Below, in pieces: positions 26,101 to 34,435 of a stretch of 42,332 nt of DNA (its first letter is position 1; each line of letters begins with the position of its first letter). Position numbers and translations under genes: made by a program. Source of the stretch: Eximiradius proteiniborus (GTDB lineage Bacteria; Bacteroidota; Ignavibacteria; Kapaibacteriales; UBA2268); NCBI GenBank assembly GCA_026415495.1, contig JAOAGZ010000014.1, positions 1 through 42,332 on the forward strand. The letters run 5' to 3'. The notes under the pieces were generated by a model. That model was not told the DNA's origin. It saw only the letters and a list, made by a program, of their open reading frames with translations, and ran no database searches.

Positions 26101-27032
26101 AAATCTGCTCTAACTCCAAATAATGCACTGCCTCCTCCAATTAAAGTTGAAGGAATTTGAAAATCAATATTTCCAAACTCTAACTTTTTAATTATATCGT
26201 CGTCCTCTCCTTCGTATGCAACTTTAAACTCATTTTCATATTCGAACTGACGACGAGTATTCCAATTTGTTCCTAATCGTAATTTATCACCAATCTGACC
26301 CGTAACATTAACTCTAATATCCTGTTGGAAAATAGGGGATGATTGCGATTGCCCAAAAGAAGATACAGTCCCTAAATTTTGAGAATCCCACCGCCAACCT
26401 ATTCTCAAATTCACTTCGCCATTAACATTGATACTTACTGTTGGTTTTCCAAAAATACTTGAAATTGGGCTTGGGGGAATAGGTATTGTAAGTCCGGTAG
26501 ATTGACCAATTAAAGCGGCAAGATCACCACCTGAAAGTGCTTTCTTCAAGTCGTAACTTGTTGTAAGAGAATCCCAGATTTGATGTTGTATATAGTTTTT
26601 TCTCTGCAAAAGAAATTGTTCAAAGTCTACAGGATATGTATTATTAACGACAGTTGAATCGAAAAGTTCGGTATATCTGAATTCATTCAGTGAACTATCC
26701 AAAAAAGCAGTTGATGTTATATAGTTTGGTAATTTCTGGCGATAATAAATATTTCTGTCAATTTCTGGGGCTTTAAGAATTTTCAACCTCTCCTGTTGAA
26801 CAGTGTCTCTGCCAAAAATCATTGAGTCGTAGATTTCAATATCGTCAAAGTTATATCCAAGTGCATAAAATAAATTAGGCGAAAGCAAATATAAAACAGG
26901 AAGAAAAGAGTTGTTTATTTGAATTGATTTGTTTGAATTCTGAGCGAAAGATTGAAAAAATGCAAGCAGGCTCACACCAAGGATTATTTTTGCAACAGTT
27001 TTTTGCTTAAAATTGCCCAACTTTCTTTTCAA
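20193..27032 (-). CDS. sprA: Type IX secretion system outer-membrane translocon SprA (Sov)
   Basis: SprA forms the very large beta-barrel channel through which T9SS cargo crosses the outer membrane. The 2279 residues fit the family (about 2,300-2,500). The N-terminus has a signal peptide (KIILGVSLLAFFQSFAQ). Recognisable parts include VSINVNGEVNLRIGWRWDSQN, GDKLRLGTNWNTRRQFEYENEFKVAYEGEDDDIIKKLEFGN, the SprA_N-type repeats with VDYYSGVVTIRNPRA, the DDFEGAQRYIPLG region and many aromatic-ended strands up to GLDIRISIAGGR. One segment (about 1489-1525) holds a helical Ala-rich stretch, EAARAAYERARAAGLSEED, before the next strands. Reading is open over 6.8 kb without a frameshift. It is 175 bp after porQ on the same strand. 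Confidence 0.96.
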   Translation of the reverse strand: MKRKLGNFKQKTVAKIILGVSLLAFFQSFAQNSNKSIQINNSFLPVLYLLSPNLFYALGYNFDDIEIYDSMIFGRDTVQQERLKILKAPEIDRNIYYRQKLPNYITSTAFLDSSLNEFRYTELFDSTVVNNTYPVDFEQFLLQRKNYIQHQIWDSLTTSYDLKKALSGGDLAALIGQSTGLTIPIPPSPISSIFGKPTVSINVNGEVNLRIGWRWDSQNLGTVSSFGQSQSSPIFQQDIRVNVTGQIGDKLRLGTNWNTRRQFEYENEFKVAYEGEDDDIIKKLEFGNIDFQIPSTLIGGGSALFGVRADFQFGPLFLKSVFSQRRGQRKYVDVRGGASKQYFSIRPYDYAKNHFFLDTAYWEVYNEYFKNTTPIIPKSAANLRIKQIEVWEAITEISNPLVANAVAIADLPGKKLRQGEDWTSADKNRPIQAGLVERGRFILLDSTKYHIDYNLGTLTIYNLRQDRTYGVVYRIEGETPDPNDDIYYGKFSDMVGERDTLILKLIYRPNLVPGYKILWDRQMKNKYSINASNVNISETKIGIWYFRQTNDSTDLIEGATDKLVTIFGVDQVNNSTGAVPPDGQFDLRPPFFDPIRGEITLPHVKPFSDGLRRYFGKLGTPEIAEIYTFDQVYDTTYDAARRNTARDRFVISGEVSGRQTNRIALNAFSLPPNSVRVTLDGVPLREYEDYVVDYYSGVVTIRNPRASLPNANLRVEYEQHDIFNVATKTLAGLRADLNLWKSRNANAGLGMTMMYYDQSAVIDRVRLGDEPVSNFMFGFDGRANWNAPWLTKALDLLPFYDTKAPSSMSLKGEWAMIMPEPNKRRSEISSDNNLPVVYVDDFEGAQRYIPLGLIPSQWQHSAPPEDISIDSSAEGRTNYRAKMFWYQYFIPRVPIREVYPKNKSYQQGKMNINPLNIVFEHGKRGIYNKNPEFLDPINPQYDPNNDFASNPQNKPKIWAGMTRLLSSFNTNFDNENIEYIEIMMRVGQWDPGNTKMYIDLGQISEDIIPNGIPNSEDGITQANPFPNNIIDPGEDVGIDATDDKNEKEEYPYPLNLENDPARDNYRFNFNKNDQDRGESDFEFYNNFEGNASVSELGQFPDKEAMNPNNGLQINLDNSYFTYEVDILPDPNNNPQIVGGNPEKGWYLYRIPIRKPKSFVGNPQFSNIQYVRLRFQGGVFRGEIADWRLVGSQWLRSHNLSDVPPNDSVLSVSFVNLWENSGEPDFYTMPPGVKAPRLLNNPDPTQDIRLNEQSLSLSVRNLRWGEERMAVRFFRAMDIFYYKKLKFFIHGDGSMPSNMVAGAKAKAYALIRFGIDSANYYEYRRPLLQGWQDIEIKLSELTAIKQIRDTSLQWSKQVFPVPNDPLATFAIKGNPILTRVQFFGIGIANPSDAFQELSTTMWINELRLLDPESSNDWAGVAGFNMQLADLGSIDATFSTYQPNFHRIEERFGNRLHSTNWNISMNGNLERFAPKSFSQMKLPITYTHAEFNDKPVYQANSDVNLNEAARAAYERARAAGLSEEDANRAAQEVKTSSQSLKVQDSWALTGVRLGIPIQHWLISETFNRVTIGYSYAQEFERSSLYRQRFNWIWRLNLQYALPIPALLTFTPLTWIGDAPFFGSYKNWKISLLPSNFTAGLDMSRRRATEQSRFLDFPSPVIRDFTANRTAGFNWKLIEGGFINPIIDYNFATNSTLVPFELDEFGRQRTGSEIARQIFFKDKFIDLGKNNLHSQNFSVNFKPILPKIANIAAYFDISGAFNTTYNWNNPLQQDPAIRDIAKSAGFNNNIRINQSIKLKAMSDEWFGIKSQPIGRRFGQPDTSSSNNLGGIAKFFKTIFLDWEKLDFTFNQTNSAQNPGVFGGTGLSNVWARNFLGRQSIEMFGPSTPYQLGLVSSPHGDFQMTGSNKFPYFGFKTSKGRRPPNAVLQENFAQNSTLEMRTSRPLWEGATLDINWKTSKGYNRNQTIETDEFGHPHPRNVIVTETFNRTFITFPTIFGFNPFNNTIEHVVELYNQRKAGIINSNLDTVSKNQKLLEALNRSFYEGLEMFSLTGGKVGKFLPSLNYGIRWEGLEKYNFWKDYVKKVTVDHVYTSTYQESASTTDNGRSVQNQIVQYGFNPVVGVTANFDEDKFDGQLTANIKWVSQTSYQLNAAGRSTISKQTTNEITAQASYMKRGFEFPLFGIRLQNDLEYSFLFTFKDNSNTTFDVLDRSSFTGKNKNGRTLTGNKQIIVEPRARYSMSNRVTASLFFRYEGTFNEGAAQPGFHTTQVGLDIRISIAGGR

Positions 27033-27207
27033 AATTGTTCGTAATAATTAATTAACAAGAAGTAAAAAATGTTATTACACTTTACATAAATAAAATTACA
27101 AGTTACAAAAAAGTATAAACTTAATAAAAGCAAATTAAGTAGTCTGGGCAATATTCAATAACAATTCTGCATTTGTCCAACATATAACAAAGAACATTAT
27201 TGCATAC

Positions 27208-28140
27208 CTACAAATGTGTAGATACGCTTAATCTATGCAAATTCGCACCATCTCCATATTGAGAAAAGCCATAATCAATGTTAAAGTCTTCAAGGACTAT
27301 CCCTAATCCGCCACTGAAACCTGTCATACCTTTATCAAAAGTGCTCGCAATTTTTGAACGAATATGGTTATTATAACCAACTCTTAATTGTAAATATCTG
27401 CCTAAATATATTTCTCCACCAAGTGAAAAATTTCTAAACTTACTTATGAAATTTTTAGATTTATCTGCAAGGTGATGAAAATTAATATTTGCTAACAACG
27501 GCAATCCGCGCAATCTATGATTGGCACCTATGCGAACATCTAATGGCATATTTTCTTTACGTCCTTCCAAAGTGGAAAGTTGAGTGCCTGCGTGCAATAT
27601 GCTGAATGCTAAGTTTGAACGTCCATCGGGAAGCAAATAGATTAATCCCGCATCAATAGCCATTGCCGAAGTCGAAGCTTTTTCTAATGAGAGATAAGCA
27701 AATTTTAATGTAACACCATAGTAAAGATTAGTATCGAGAGTATTTGTATAAGATACGCCAAACATCAAATCGTTTGCTGAAAATGAGCCGGGAAGTTTAT
27801 TTCCATCGCTATCATAATAATCAAATGATCCATAAGAAGTAAAAGACGCACTTCCGGCTAATCTGCCAATATTATCAAAATCGTGAATATATACTAAATT
27901 TCCACTATTTACATCAAGAATGTGTTTTGTAAAGCTAAAAGAAAAATTGTTGCTTTCTATTGTCGAAAGTGTTGCCGGATTGTAAAAAACAGCGCTTGGG
28001 TCGTCAATTACTGATGCAAAACTACCACCAAGTGCGGCTGCTCGGGCACTCGCGATATTCCTCAAAAAATTAAAAGGTGTATTATCTGCATAAACAGCGA
28101 CATTCATTAAAAGAAAAACAACAAAAACTACTTTTTTCAT
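27208..28140 (-). CDS. porQ: PorV/PorQ family T9SS outer-membrane protein, PorQ-like
   Basis: A 310-residue outer-membrane protein with signal peptide MKKVVFVVFLLMNVAVYA. The family hallmark follows: NFLRNIASARAAALGGSFASVIDDPSAVFYNPATLS, then amphipathic strands of a FadL-like barrel and a C-terminal strand ending in Leu. PorV shuttles cargo to the surface attachment complex and PorQ is needed for that complex with PorZ; length and the NFL...SARAAALGG start favour PorQ. No C-terminal sorting domain is present. Its place beside sprA supports a T9SS role. It begins 24 bp after the thioesterase gene. Confidence 0.78.
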   Translation of the reverse strand: MKKVVFVVFLLMNVAVYADNTPFNFLRNIASARAAALGGSFASVIDDPSAVFYNPATLSTIESNNFSFSFTKHILDVNSGNLVYIHDFDNIGRLAGSASFTSYGSFDYYDSDGNKLPGSFSANDLMFGVSYTNTLDTNLYYGVTLKFAYLSLEKASTSAMAIDAGLIYLLPDGRSNLAFSILHAGTQLSTLEGRKENMPLDVRIGANHRLRGLPLLANINFHHLADKSKNFISKFRNFSLGGEIYLGRYLQLRVGYNNHIRSKIASTFDKGMTGFSGGLGIVLEDFNIDYGFSQYGDGANLHRLSVSTHL

Positions 28141-28164
28141 AAATCATCCAAATAACTTATGCAA

Positions 28165-28587
28165 TTACGCAGAAAGTTTGATTTTATTGATAGCGTCTAT
28201 AAATACTTTTGGCGGTCGAACTGGTTTCATAGTCTCTTTGCTCATAAAACAATGAGTGGTAAATCCTTCGCAAATGAGTTCGTTATTACGTGTAATTCTA
28301 TACTGAAATTTCAGAATTGGCTCTAATTGCCATTCCAACGATGCTTCTATGTCAAGCAAATCGTCGTAATATGCTGATTTGACATACTTCAAATGACTTT
28401 CCACCAAAGGCAAATAATAACCATATTGTTCTAATTCTGCGTAACTTAAATTAAAATGCCGCATCAATTCAACGCGACCTACTTCGAAATAAGTAAGATA
28501 GTTGCCGTTATATACAAATCCCATTTTGTCTGTTTCAGCATAGCGAACTCTAATTTGAGTTGTATTTTTCAAATAAATTTTATTCAT
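28165..28587 (-). CDS. YbgC/FadM-type acyl-CoA thioesterase
   Basis: A 140-residue single hotdog domain. The signature RYAETDKMGFVYNGNYLTYFEVGRVELMR (15-43) contains the catalytic-type Asp20 of the 4-hydroxybenzoyl-CoA thioesterase family and the YNGNYL helix. Such proteins hydrolyse short or aryl acyl-CoAs in the cytoplasm; the true substrate is unknown. The gene overlaps the 3' end of parB by 8 bp, suggesting coupled translation. Confidence 0.85.
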   Translation of the reverse strand: MNKIYLKNTTQIRVRYAETDKMGFVYNGNYLTYFEVGRVELMRHFNLSYAELEQYGYYLPLVESHLKYVKSAYYDDLLDIEASLEWQLEPILKFQYRITRNNELICEGFTTHCFMSKETMKPVRPPKVFIDAINKIKLSA

Positions 28588-29575
28588 TTTCTTTTTTCAA
28601 AGTATTTTCAAAAATTTCAATTAATCTTTCAAAATCATCAATAGAATAAAAATCAAATTCAATAGTGCCACTTTGTTGAGATTTAGGAGTAATTCTAACA
28701 TTTGTTGCAAACAAATGCCGCAATCTATTTTCAATTTCTTCCAATTGCAATGCACTATCTTTTGGAAGAATGTCTTTTTTATCCTTTTGCGGAGCAATGC
28801 GTTTGCCATCGATTGTAAACTTGACCTTACCTTTTTGAATATCGCGAACGAGCATTTCTGTTGCACGAACAGACAATTCCTTCTCAAGGATTTCATTCGT
28901 TGCAGCAATCATCTTGAGTTGGTCGTCGAGTGAAAGTAATGTGCGGGCGTGTCCCATAGAGAGCTTTTTCTCACGAACCAATTCTTGTATACTTTCGGGA
29001 AGTTTCAGTAACCGAAGGAAGTTTGTTACCGTCGAACGATCTTTCCCGACACGTTCGGCAACTTGCTCTTGTGTGTAGTTGCATTCTTCGATAAGTCTGT
29101 TGTAGCCGTGAGCAATTTCAATGGGATTTAAATTCTCACGCTGCACATTTTCGATGAGAGCGATTTCGAGCATTTGCTTATCGCTAACATCATCAAGCAC
29201 ATAAGCAGGGATTTGCTTCAGCCCGGCGGCTATTGATGCTCGAAGACGACGTTCACCAGAAATAAGTTCATACCCGTTAATTGAATGCCGAACGGATATT
29301 GCCTGTATTACACCGTGTTTTAATATCGAGTTCTTTAATTCTTCCAACGCTTCGGGAGCAAAATCTCGTCGCGGTTGATAAGGATTACGTTTTATTTTGT
29401 CAATATCAATAAATGATACTGTGCCTTTTACTACATCTTTGCTCTCATTTTCAGATGTAATTTTGAAACCTTTGTCTTTGTTGAATTCAACAGAAGGAAT
29501 CAAAGCCCCCAAGCCTTTGCCTAAACCGTGCTTAACTTGAACTTTTTTAGTATTTTTATCTTGTTCTTGTGGCAT
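28580..29575 (-). CDS. parB: Chromosome-partitioning protein ParB
   Basis: ParB binds parS sites near the origin, spreads as a CTP-dependent clamp and with ParA segregates the chromosome. The 331 residues begin with a ParA-interacting basic tail (HGLGKGLGALIPS, 16-28). The CTP-binding ParB/Srx domain has NPYQPRRDF (64-72) and GERRLRAS (108-115), followed by the helix-turn-helix YTQEQVAERVGKDRSTVTNFLRLL (about 162-185) and a C-terminal dimerisation region. It follows parA by 11 bp. I saw no parS (TGTTTCACGTGAAACA) in the window. Confidence 0.95.
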   Translation of the reverse strand: MPQEQDKNTKKVQVKHGLGKGLGALIPSVEFNKDKGFKITSENESKDVVKGTVSFIDIDKIKRNPYQPRRDFAPEALEELKNSILKHGVIQAISVRHSINGYELISGERRLRASIAAGLKQIPAYVLDDVSDKQMLEIALIENVQRENLNPIEIAHGYNRLIEECNYTQEQVAERVGKDRSTVTNFLRLLKLPESIQELVREKKLSMGHARTLLSLDDQLKMIAATNEILEKELSVRATEMLVRDIQKGKVKFTIDGKRIAPQKDKKDILPKDSALQLEEIENRLRHLFATNVRITPKSQQSGTIEFDFYSIDDFERLIEIFENTLKKENE

Positions 29576-29586
29576 TTTTTCAAGCT

Positions 29587-30360
29587 TTATTTATTGATAG
29601 AATTTCGTTTTAAAATTTCGGAAGCAAGTTCGAGATAATTTGCTGCTCCTGAACAAGTTGCATCATAAAGGAGCACAGGTTTCCCGTGAGAAGGTGCTTC
29701 TGATAGCCTTACATTTCTTGAGATCAAAGTATCAAAAACTTTTCCATCAAAATGTCGTCGAACTTCTTCGACAACTTGGTTGGATAACCGCAGCCGGGAA
29801 TCATACATTGTTAGCAGCACACCTTCAATATCGAGTTCGGGATTAATATGCAACCTGACTATTGAAATAGTATTAAGTAATTGTCCCAGCCCTTCCAAAG
29901 CATAAAATTCGCATTGGACGGGAATAAGCACTGAATTAGCAGCTGAAAGAGCGTTAAGAGTAAGCAAACCGAGTGAAGGAGGACAATCTATTATTATAAA
30001 AGCATATTTATCGCGGACTTTTTTTAAAACATTTCTAAGAACAAGTTCACGGTCTTCTAAATTAACCATTTCAATTTCAGCACCAACTAAATTTATGTGA
30101 GAAGGTAGAAGATCCAAATTTGGCATCTCTGTTTTCAAAATAGCTTCCTCTGGGGGAAGTTCATTCACGAGCACTTCGTAAATTGTATTGTCAAGCTGCT
30201 TTGTGTCAAATCCAATCCCACCCGAAGCATTTGCCTGAGGATCAATATCAACAAGCAGAACAGGCATATCGCTTGCAGCAAGCGAAGCAGCTAAATTAAT
30301 AGAAGTGGTCGTTTTGCCAACACCACCTTTTTGATTTGCAATTGTTATTATTTTTCCCAT
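29587..30360 (-). CDS. parA: Chromosome-partitioning ATPase ParA (Soj)
   Basis: A Walker-type ATPase that moves ParB-parS complexes along the nucleoid. The 257 residues show the deviant Walker [15 protein letters not shown] (11-24), the A' motif [14 protein letters not shown] and the Walker B region [18 protein letters not shown]. There is no N-terminal DNA-binding extension, so this is the chromosomal type rather than the long plasmid type. It begins 2 bp after the Nudix gene and precedes parB, the usual order near a replication origin. Confidence 0.96.
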   Translation of the reverse strand: MGKIITIANQKGGVGKTTTSINLAASLAASDMPVLLVDIDPQANASGGIGFDTKQLDNTIYEVLVNELPPEEAILKTEMPNLDLLPSHINLVGAEIEMVNLEDRELVLRNVLKKVRDKYAFIIIDCPPSLGLLTLNALSAANSVLIPVQCEFYALEGLGQLLNTISIVRLHINPELDIEGVLLTMYDSRLRLSNQVVEEVRRHFDGKVFDTLISRNVRLSEAPSHGKPVLLYDATCSGAANYLELASEILKRNSINK

Positions 30361-30362
30361 TT

Positions 30363-30923
30363 TTAATAATTCCAGATTTCGCCAAATTTAATATTAAAAA
30401 AAGTAATTGCCGAAAGCACAAGGCTATGACGAATTACTCCATATTCTATCAATGTTCGGATTTCTTTTAAAGGCACTAATTTTACAGAAATGAGTTCATT
30501 TTCGTCAAATTTTTGTTCAAATTTCTTTTCGCAGTCAAACCATACATAGTGATAACATTTATTTCCAAGAAAAGCAGGATTGGGCTCGACAAATCCAACT
30601 AACTCTGCTTCAATCAATCCTGAATATCCTGTTTCCTCTTTACATTCACGTTCAGCAGCATTTCTTGGATCCTCGTTGGTTTCTATGAGACCGGCAGGAA
30701 TTTCAAGCGAAATATCATCTGTTCCGTGCCTGTATTGTTCCACCAGCACAAGTTCTTTATTTGAAGTTATTGGTAGAATATTAACCCAATTTGGTGATTT
30801 TAGTGCAACAAATTTCGACTTTGTTTGTTTTACTGGGTGAATCCTCGTATAATAATATAAATCGAAAATCTTGTAATTTCCTACGTATTCTTCTCCAACA
30901 GTTTCCCAGCGACAAATATCCAT
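30363..30923 (-). CDS. Nudix hydrolase, ADP-ribose pyrophosphatase-like
   Basis: A 186-residue protein with a perfect Nudix box at residues 78-100: Gly78, Glu84, Arg92-Glu93, Glu96-Glu97, Gly99. The preceding strand (VEQYRHG, then [10 protein letters not shown]) is the pattern found in ADP-ribose and similar nucleotide-sugar pyrophosphatases, where the IPAG turn precedes the box. The expected activity is cleavage of ADP-ribose to AMP and ribose 5-phosphate; specificity is inferred only. First gene of a minus-strand operon with parA and parB. Confidence 0.88.
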   Translation of the reverse strand: MDICRWETVGEEYVGNYKIFDLYYYTRIHPVKQTKSKFVALKSPNWVNILPITSNKELVLVEQYRHGTDDISLEIPAGLIETNEDPRNAAERECKEETGYSGLIEAELVGFVEPNPAFLGNKCYHYVWFDCEKKFEQKFDENELISVKLVPLKEIRTLIEYGVIRHSLVLSAITFFNIKFGEIWNY

Positions 30924-31031
30924 ATTCTATGAATAATCAAGTTATAAATAGCAAAAATAAGTAAATTTTTTAAGCTAATCAAATTTACGAAAAAACGAGT
31001 TTTAATAAATAATTTTCAATGAAATATTTAA

Positions 31032-32264
31032 TTATAAATTATTGATTTCTATAACTTGTTGGGAGCCGTCGCTCATATTTTTGAGAACTACTGAATTTTG
31101 TTTTAATTCGTCTTCTGCAATAATAATAACAAATGGAATATTTAGTTTACCAGCTTCCCTCATCTGTGCTTTCATTGAGCGCCTTTGAATATCACAAGTG
31201 ACCTTTTTGCCACTAAGACGTAATTTTTCGGCGATTTTGAAAGCAATATTTGAATAATTTGGATTAGCAGATACTATATAGTAATCCGCTATTATGCTTG
31301 GAGCAGGAATTTTGCCAATGCTTTCCAAAATCAAGAGAAGTCGTTCAACACCCATTGCAAATCCAACAGCTGGAGTTTCTTTCCCTCCAAGTTGTGAGAA
31401 TAGACTATTGTATCTGCCGCCTCCACCAAATGAATCTTGTGCACCGAGACTATTATGCTGAAGCTCAAATACAGTATGACTGTAATAATCAAGACCACGA
31501 ACAAGCCGGGGATTGATTTTATATGGGATGTTAAGATAATCTAATATATCAAGAACTTTCTGGAAATGCTCACGGCTCTCTTCATCTAAGCAGTCGAGTA
31601 TATTCGGTGCATTGGCGATAATTTCTCTATCTTGCTCATCTTTCGAATCAAGAACACGAAGAGGATTGGTTTCCAATCTGTTTTTGCTTTCAGCAGAGAG
31701 ATTATTTTTATTTGCAGAGAGATATTTTACTAAGATTTTTTTATATTCTGAACGAGTATTTTCATTTCCTAAAGTGTTAATTATTAGTTGATAATCATCA
31801 ATACCAAGTGATTTGCAGAAAGTAGCAGCAAGATGAATAATTTCAGCATCGCTTTCAGGATATGGTGAAGAAATGCACTCAGCACCGAATTGATGAAATT
31901 GACGTAATCGTCCTTTTTGCGGACGTTCATATCTAAAAAAAGGACCGAAATACCATAAACGTGAAATTGCCTGCTGCTGAATAAGAGAATTCTGGATAAC
32001 GGCGCGCACAAGTGCAGCGGTCATTTCTGGACGTAAAGTGATCGAATCTCCTCCACGGTCAGTGAATGTATACATTTCTTTATTGACAATATCTGTTTGC
32101 TCACCAACCCCACGAGCGAAAACCTCAGTTTTTTCGAAAATTGGCGTGCGAATTTCTTTATAACCGAATAGTTCAGATACTTTTTTTGCTGTTTCTTCTA
32201 CATAATACCAATGTGTAATCACTTCGGGGAGAATGTCCTTTGTTCCTCGAATCGCTTGTATCAT
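31032..32264 (-). CDS. hisS: Histidyl-tRNA synthetase
   Basis: Charges tRNA-His. The 410-residue class II synthetase shows the start IRGTKDILPE, LRPEMTA (78-84), motif 2 FRYERPQKGRLRQFHQFGAE (about 110-129), the histidine-binding LVRGLDYYSHTVFEL, GGGRYNSL and motif 3 GFAMGVERLL, then the anticodon-binding domain. All signatures are present. It begins 9 bp after trmH stops; AGGG lies before the ATG. The 108-bp gap to the Nudix gene shows no clear terminator. Confidence 0.97.
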   Translation of the reverse strand: MIQAIRGTKDILPEVITHWYYVEETAKKVSELFGYKEIRTPIFEKTEVFARGVGEQTDIVNKEMYTFTDRGGDSITLRPEMTAALVRAVIQNSLIQQQAISRLWYFGPFFRYERPQKGRLRQFHQFGAECISSPYPESDAEIIHLAATFCKSLGIDDYQLIINTLGNENTRSEYKKILVKYLSANKNNLSAESKNRLETNPLRVLDSKDEQDREIIANAPNILDCLDEESREHFQKVLDILDYLNIPYKINPRLVRGLDYYSHTVFELQHNSLGAQDSFGGGGRYNSLFSQLGGKETPAVGFAMGVERLLLILESIGKIPAPSIIADYYIVSANPNYSNIAFKIAEKLRLSGKKVTCDIQRRSMKAQMREAGKLNIPFVIIIAEDELKQNSVVLKNMSDGSQQVIEINNL

Positions 32265-32273
32265 AGTTAACCC

Positions 32274-33038
32274 TTATTTTGTGAAATGATAAAGAGAAAT
32301 ACCAACAGAAACCGAAACATTAAGTGATTCTGCCTGACCGTAACCCGGAATTTTGAAAGTAGAACATAAAATTTCTTTTACTTCTGGCGAAATTCCCTGC
32401 GTTTCATTCCCAAATACCAAACCAAATTGCTTGGGATGTTTGATTGAATCTATTAAATTATCTGAAGCAATATCAGCACCGAAAATTTTTACTTTTGGAA
32501 AATGTTTTTGCAAAAATTCAACTAAATTATCTGTATAAATAACATTAATTCGAAAAATTGATCCCATCGTTGAACGAACTGTCTTTGGATTAAGTCCGTC
32601 AACACCTGCATTTCCAATAATCACCTGATTAATTCCAAACCAATCGGCTGAGCGAATAATTGTTCCTAAATTACCGGGGTCTGATACTCCATCGAGAGCA
32701 ATAAATGATTCTTTTGGTAGAATTTTCTGTTCAAGAGTATTTACAACTGCTAAAATTCCTTGTGGAGTTTTTGTATCGCAAAGCTGATCAAATTGATGTT
32801 TGGGAGCAGTATAAACAGCAACCCCTTTTTCATTGAATTTATTTGCTAAATCGATAATGCTGCTTGAAGCTGATTCTCTAACAACAAGAAATTCAGCTTG
32901 AAATGAACTTTTTAGAAGTTCTTCTACGAGTTTTTCTCCTTCTGCAACAAACAATCCGCGTTCATCGCGCGTTTGCTTATGATGTAGCGTTTTGATAAAC
33001 TTCCTCAAACTTTGTCCGATGGGTATTGCGTAGTGCAT
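32274..33038 (-). CDS. TrmH/SpoU-family RNA methyltransferase
   Basis: A SPOUT-class enzyme that 2'-O-methylates ribose in tRNA or rRNA with SAM. The 254 residues have an N-terminal substrate-binding domain (RDERGLFVAEGEKLVEELL) and the knotted catalytic domain: LDGVSDPGNLGTIIRSADWFG (motif 1), GLVFGNETQGIS (motif 2) and IPGYGQAESLNVSVSVGISLYHF (motif 3). It resembles RlmB/TsnR-like proteins; tRNA versus rRNA cannot be decided. First gene before hisS, divergent from the pyrimidine phosphorylase. Confidence 0.92.
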   Translation of the reverse strand: MHYAIPIGQSLRKFIKTLHHKQTRDERGLFVAEGEKLVEELLKSSFQAEFLVVRESASSSIIDLANKFNEKGVAVYTAPKHQFDQLCDTKTPQGILAVVNTLEQKILPKESFIALDGVSDPGNLGTIIRSADWFGINQVIIGNAGVDGLNPKTVRSTMGSIFRINVIYTDNLVEFLQKHFPKVKIFGADIASDNLIDSIKHPKQFGLVFGNETQGISPEVKEILCSTFKIPGYGQAESLNVSVSVGISLYHFTK

Positions 33039-33121
33039 TTTTATTACGTAAATTGTAGTTCAACTAATTTTTTGCAATTTAATTTTTTTTGAACAATTAT
33101 TCAAGTCATAATAGGTTATTT

Positions 33122-34375
33122 ATGAATATTTATAAAATTTTACAAAAAAAAAGAGACAAACTGGAATTAACACAAGAAGAAATTTCTTTCTTTGTTCAAT
33201 CAACGATTGATGGCAACATTTCTCGGGAGCAAATTGCTGCTCTTTTGATGGCAATTTGCATCAATGGGATGTCTGAAGGGGAAACTTTTGCACTTACTCA
33301 AGCAATGCTATATTCCGGCGCTCAACTTGACTTCCGATATATTGGAAAACCAGTTGCAGATAAACATTCAACTGGGGGAGTAGGCGACAAAATTTCACTC
33401 ATTTTACTTCCAATCTTATTATCGTTTGATGTAGTAGTTCCTATGATTTCTGGACGTGGGCTCGGTCATACTGGTGGCACAATTGATAAACTCGAATCTA
33501 TCATTGGTTACAAGGTGAATTTATCGCAAGAAGAAATGAAGCATCAGATGGAAACAATTGGAGGAATGATAGTTGCCCAATCCGAAGACATTGCTCCAGC
33601 TGATAGAATAATTTATTCAATAAGAGATATAACCGCAACTGTGGAATCTGATACCTTGATTACTGCTTCGATATTGAGCAAAAAATTAGCTGAGGGATTA
33701 GATGCACTTGTGCTTGATTTAAAAATCGGCAGCGGAGCGTTCTACCAAACATTTGAACAAGCCAAGAATTTAGTTAGGCTAATGGAAGCAGTTTGCAGTA
33801 ATTTCGGTGTCCGTTTTCAAGCGATACCTACAAATATGAATAATCCTCTCGGGAACTATGTTGGCAATTGGCTGGAAGTTGTCGAAGTGCAGAATTGCTT
33901 GCGTGGCGATTTCCCGGAAGATCTTAAGGTTATTACTTTCGAACTTGCAAGCGAACTATTAGTGATGTGCAACATATTTGAGAATAAAATAATAGCTATT
34001 AATGAGATTGAAAATGTGCTCGCATCCGGAAGAGCATACGATAATTTCCTTCGCTGGATTGCGTCGCAAGGAGGAAATATCCCATTGTCTGAAAAAGAAT
34101 ATGCAAATACACCGATTTATATTGTAAGCTCAGAAAGAGATGCAAAAATCAAAGGTTTTCAAACAAAAGAAATTGGCTATGCTGCAATTGAACTCGGTGC
34201 TGGAAGAAAAGTTGCAAACGACCAAATTGATTTTGCAGCAGGCATAAAGCTATTGAAAAAAAATGGTGATTCTTGCGTAAAAGAAGAACCTATCGCGGTG
34301 CTTTTTGCTCGGGATAAAGCTAAATTTGAAACTGCAGAAAAAATGTTCAAAAATGCCATTATTTGGGAAAATTAA
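33122..34375 (+). CDS. Pyrimidine-nucleoside (thymidine) phosphorylase
   Basis: Splits thymidine or uridine with phosphate to base and (deoxy)ribose 1-phosphate for salvage. The likely start is ATG at 33122 (417 residues); a reading from TTG at 33089 adds 11 unlikely residues. Landmarks: KHSTGGVGDKISL (phosphate loop), SGRGLGHTGGTIDKLESI, SIRDITATVESDTLITASILSKKLAEG and LDLKIGSGAF. The C-terminal PYNP domain is a bit short but complete-looking (GYAAIELGAGRK). Whether it is DeoA-like or the broader Pdp type cannot be settled by eye. Confidence 0.93.
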   Translation: MNIYKILQKKRDKLELTQEEISFFVQSTIDGNISREQIAALLMAICINGMSEGETFALTQAMLYSGAQLDFRYIGKPVADKHSTGGVGDKISLILLPILLSFDVVVPMISGRGLGHTGGTIDKLESIIGYKVNLSQEEMKHQMETIGGMIVAQSEDIAPADRIIYSIRDITATVESDTLITASILSKKLAEGLDALVLDLKIGSGAFYQTFEQAKNLVRLMEAVCSNFGVRFQAIPTNMNNPLGNYVGNWLEVVEVQNCLRGDFPEDLKVITFELASELLVMCNIFENKIIAINEIENVLASGRAYDNFLRWIASQGGNIPLSEKEYANTPIYIVSSERDAKIKGFQTKEIGYAAIELGAGRKVANDQIDFAAGIKLLKKNGDSCVKEEPIAVLFARDKAKFETAEKMFKNAIIWEN

Positions 34376-34435
34376 TGATAACCCTTTGATAAAGTCCGAA
34401 TTGTTGATAATTTTGTTTTATTTTTAGGTGAAGAA

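Noticed and set aside
28580-30360. A parS site (TGTTTCACGTGAAACA) expected near parAB
   Set aside because: Scanning found only half-like pieces such as ACGTGAAA near 31958 and TTTCACG near 690; none is palindromic.
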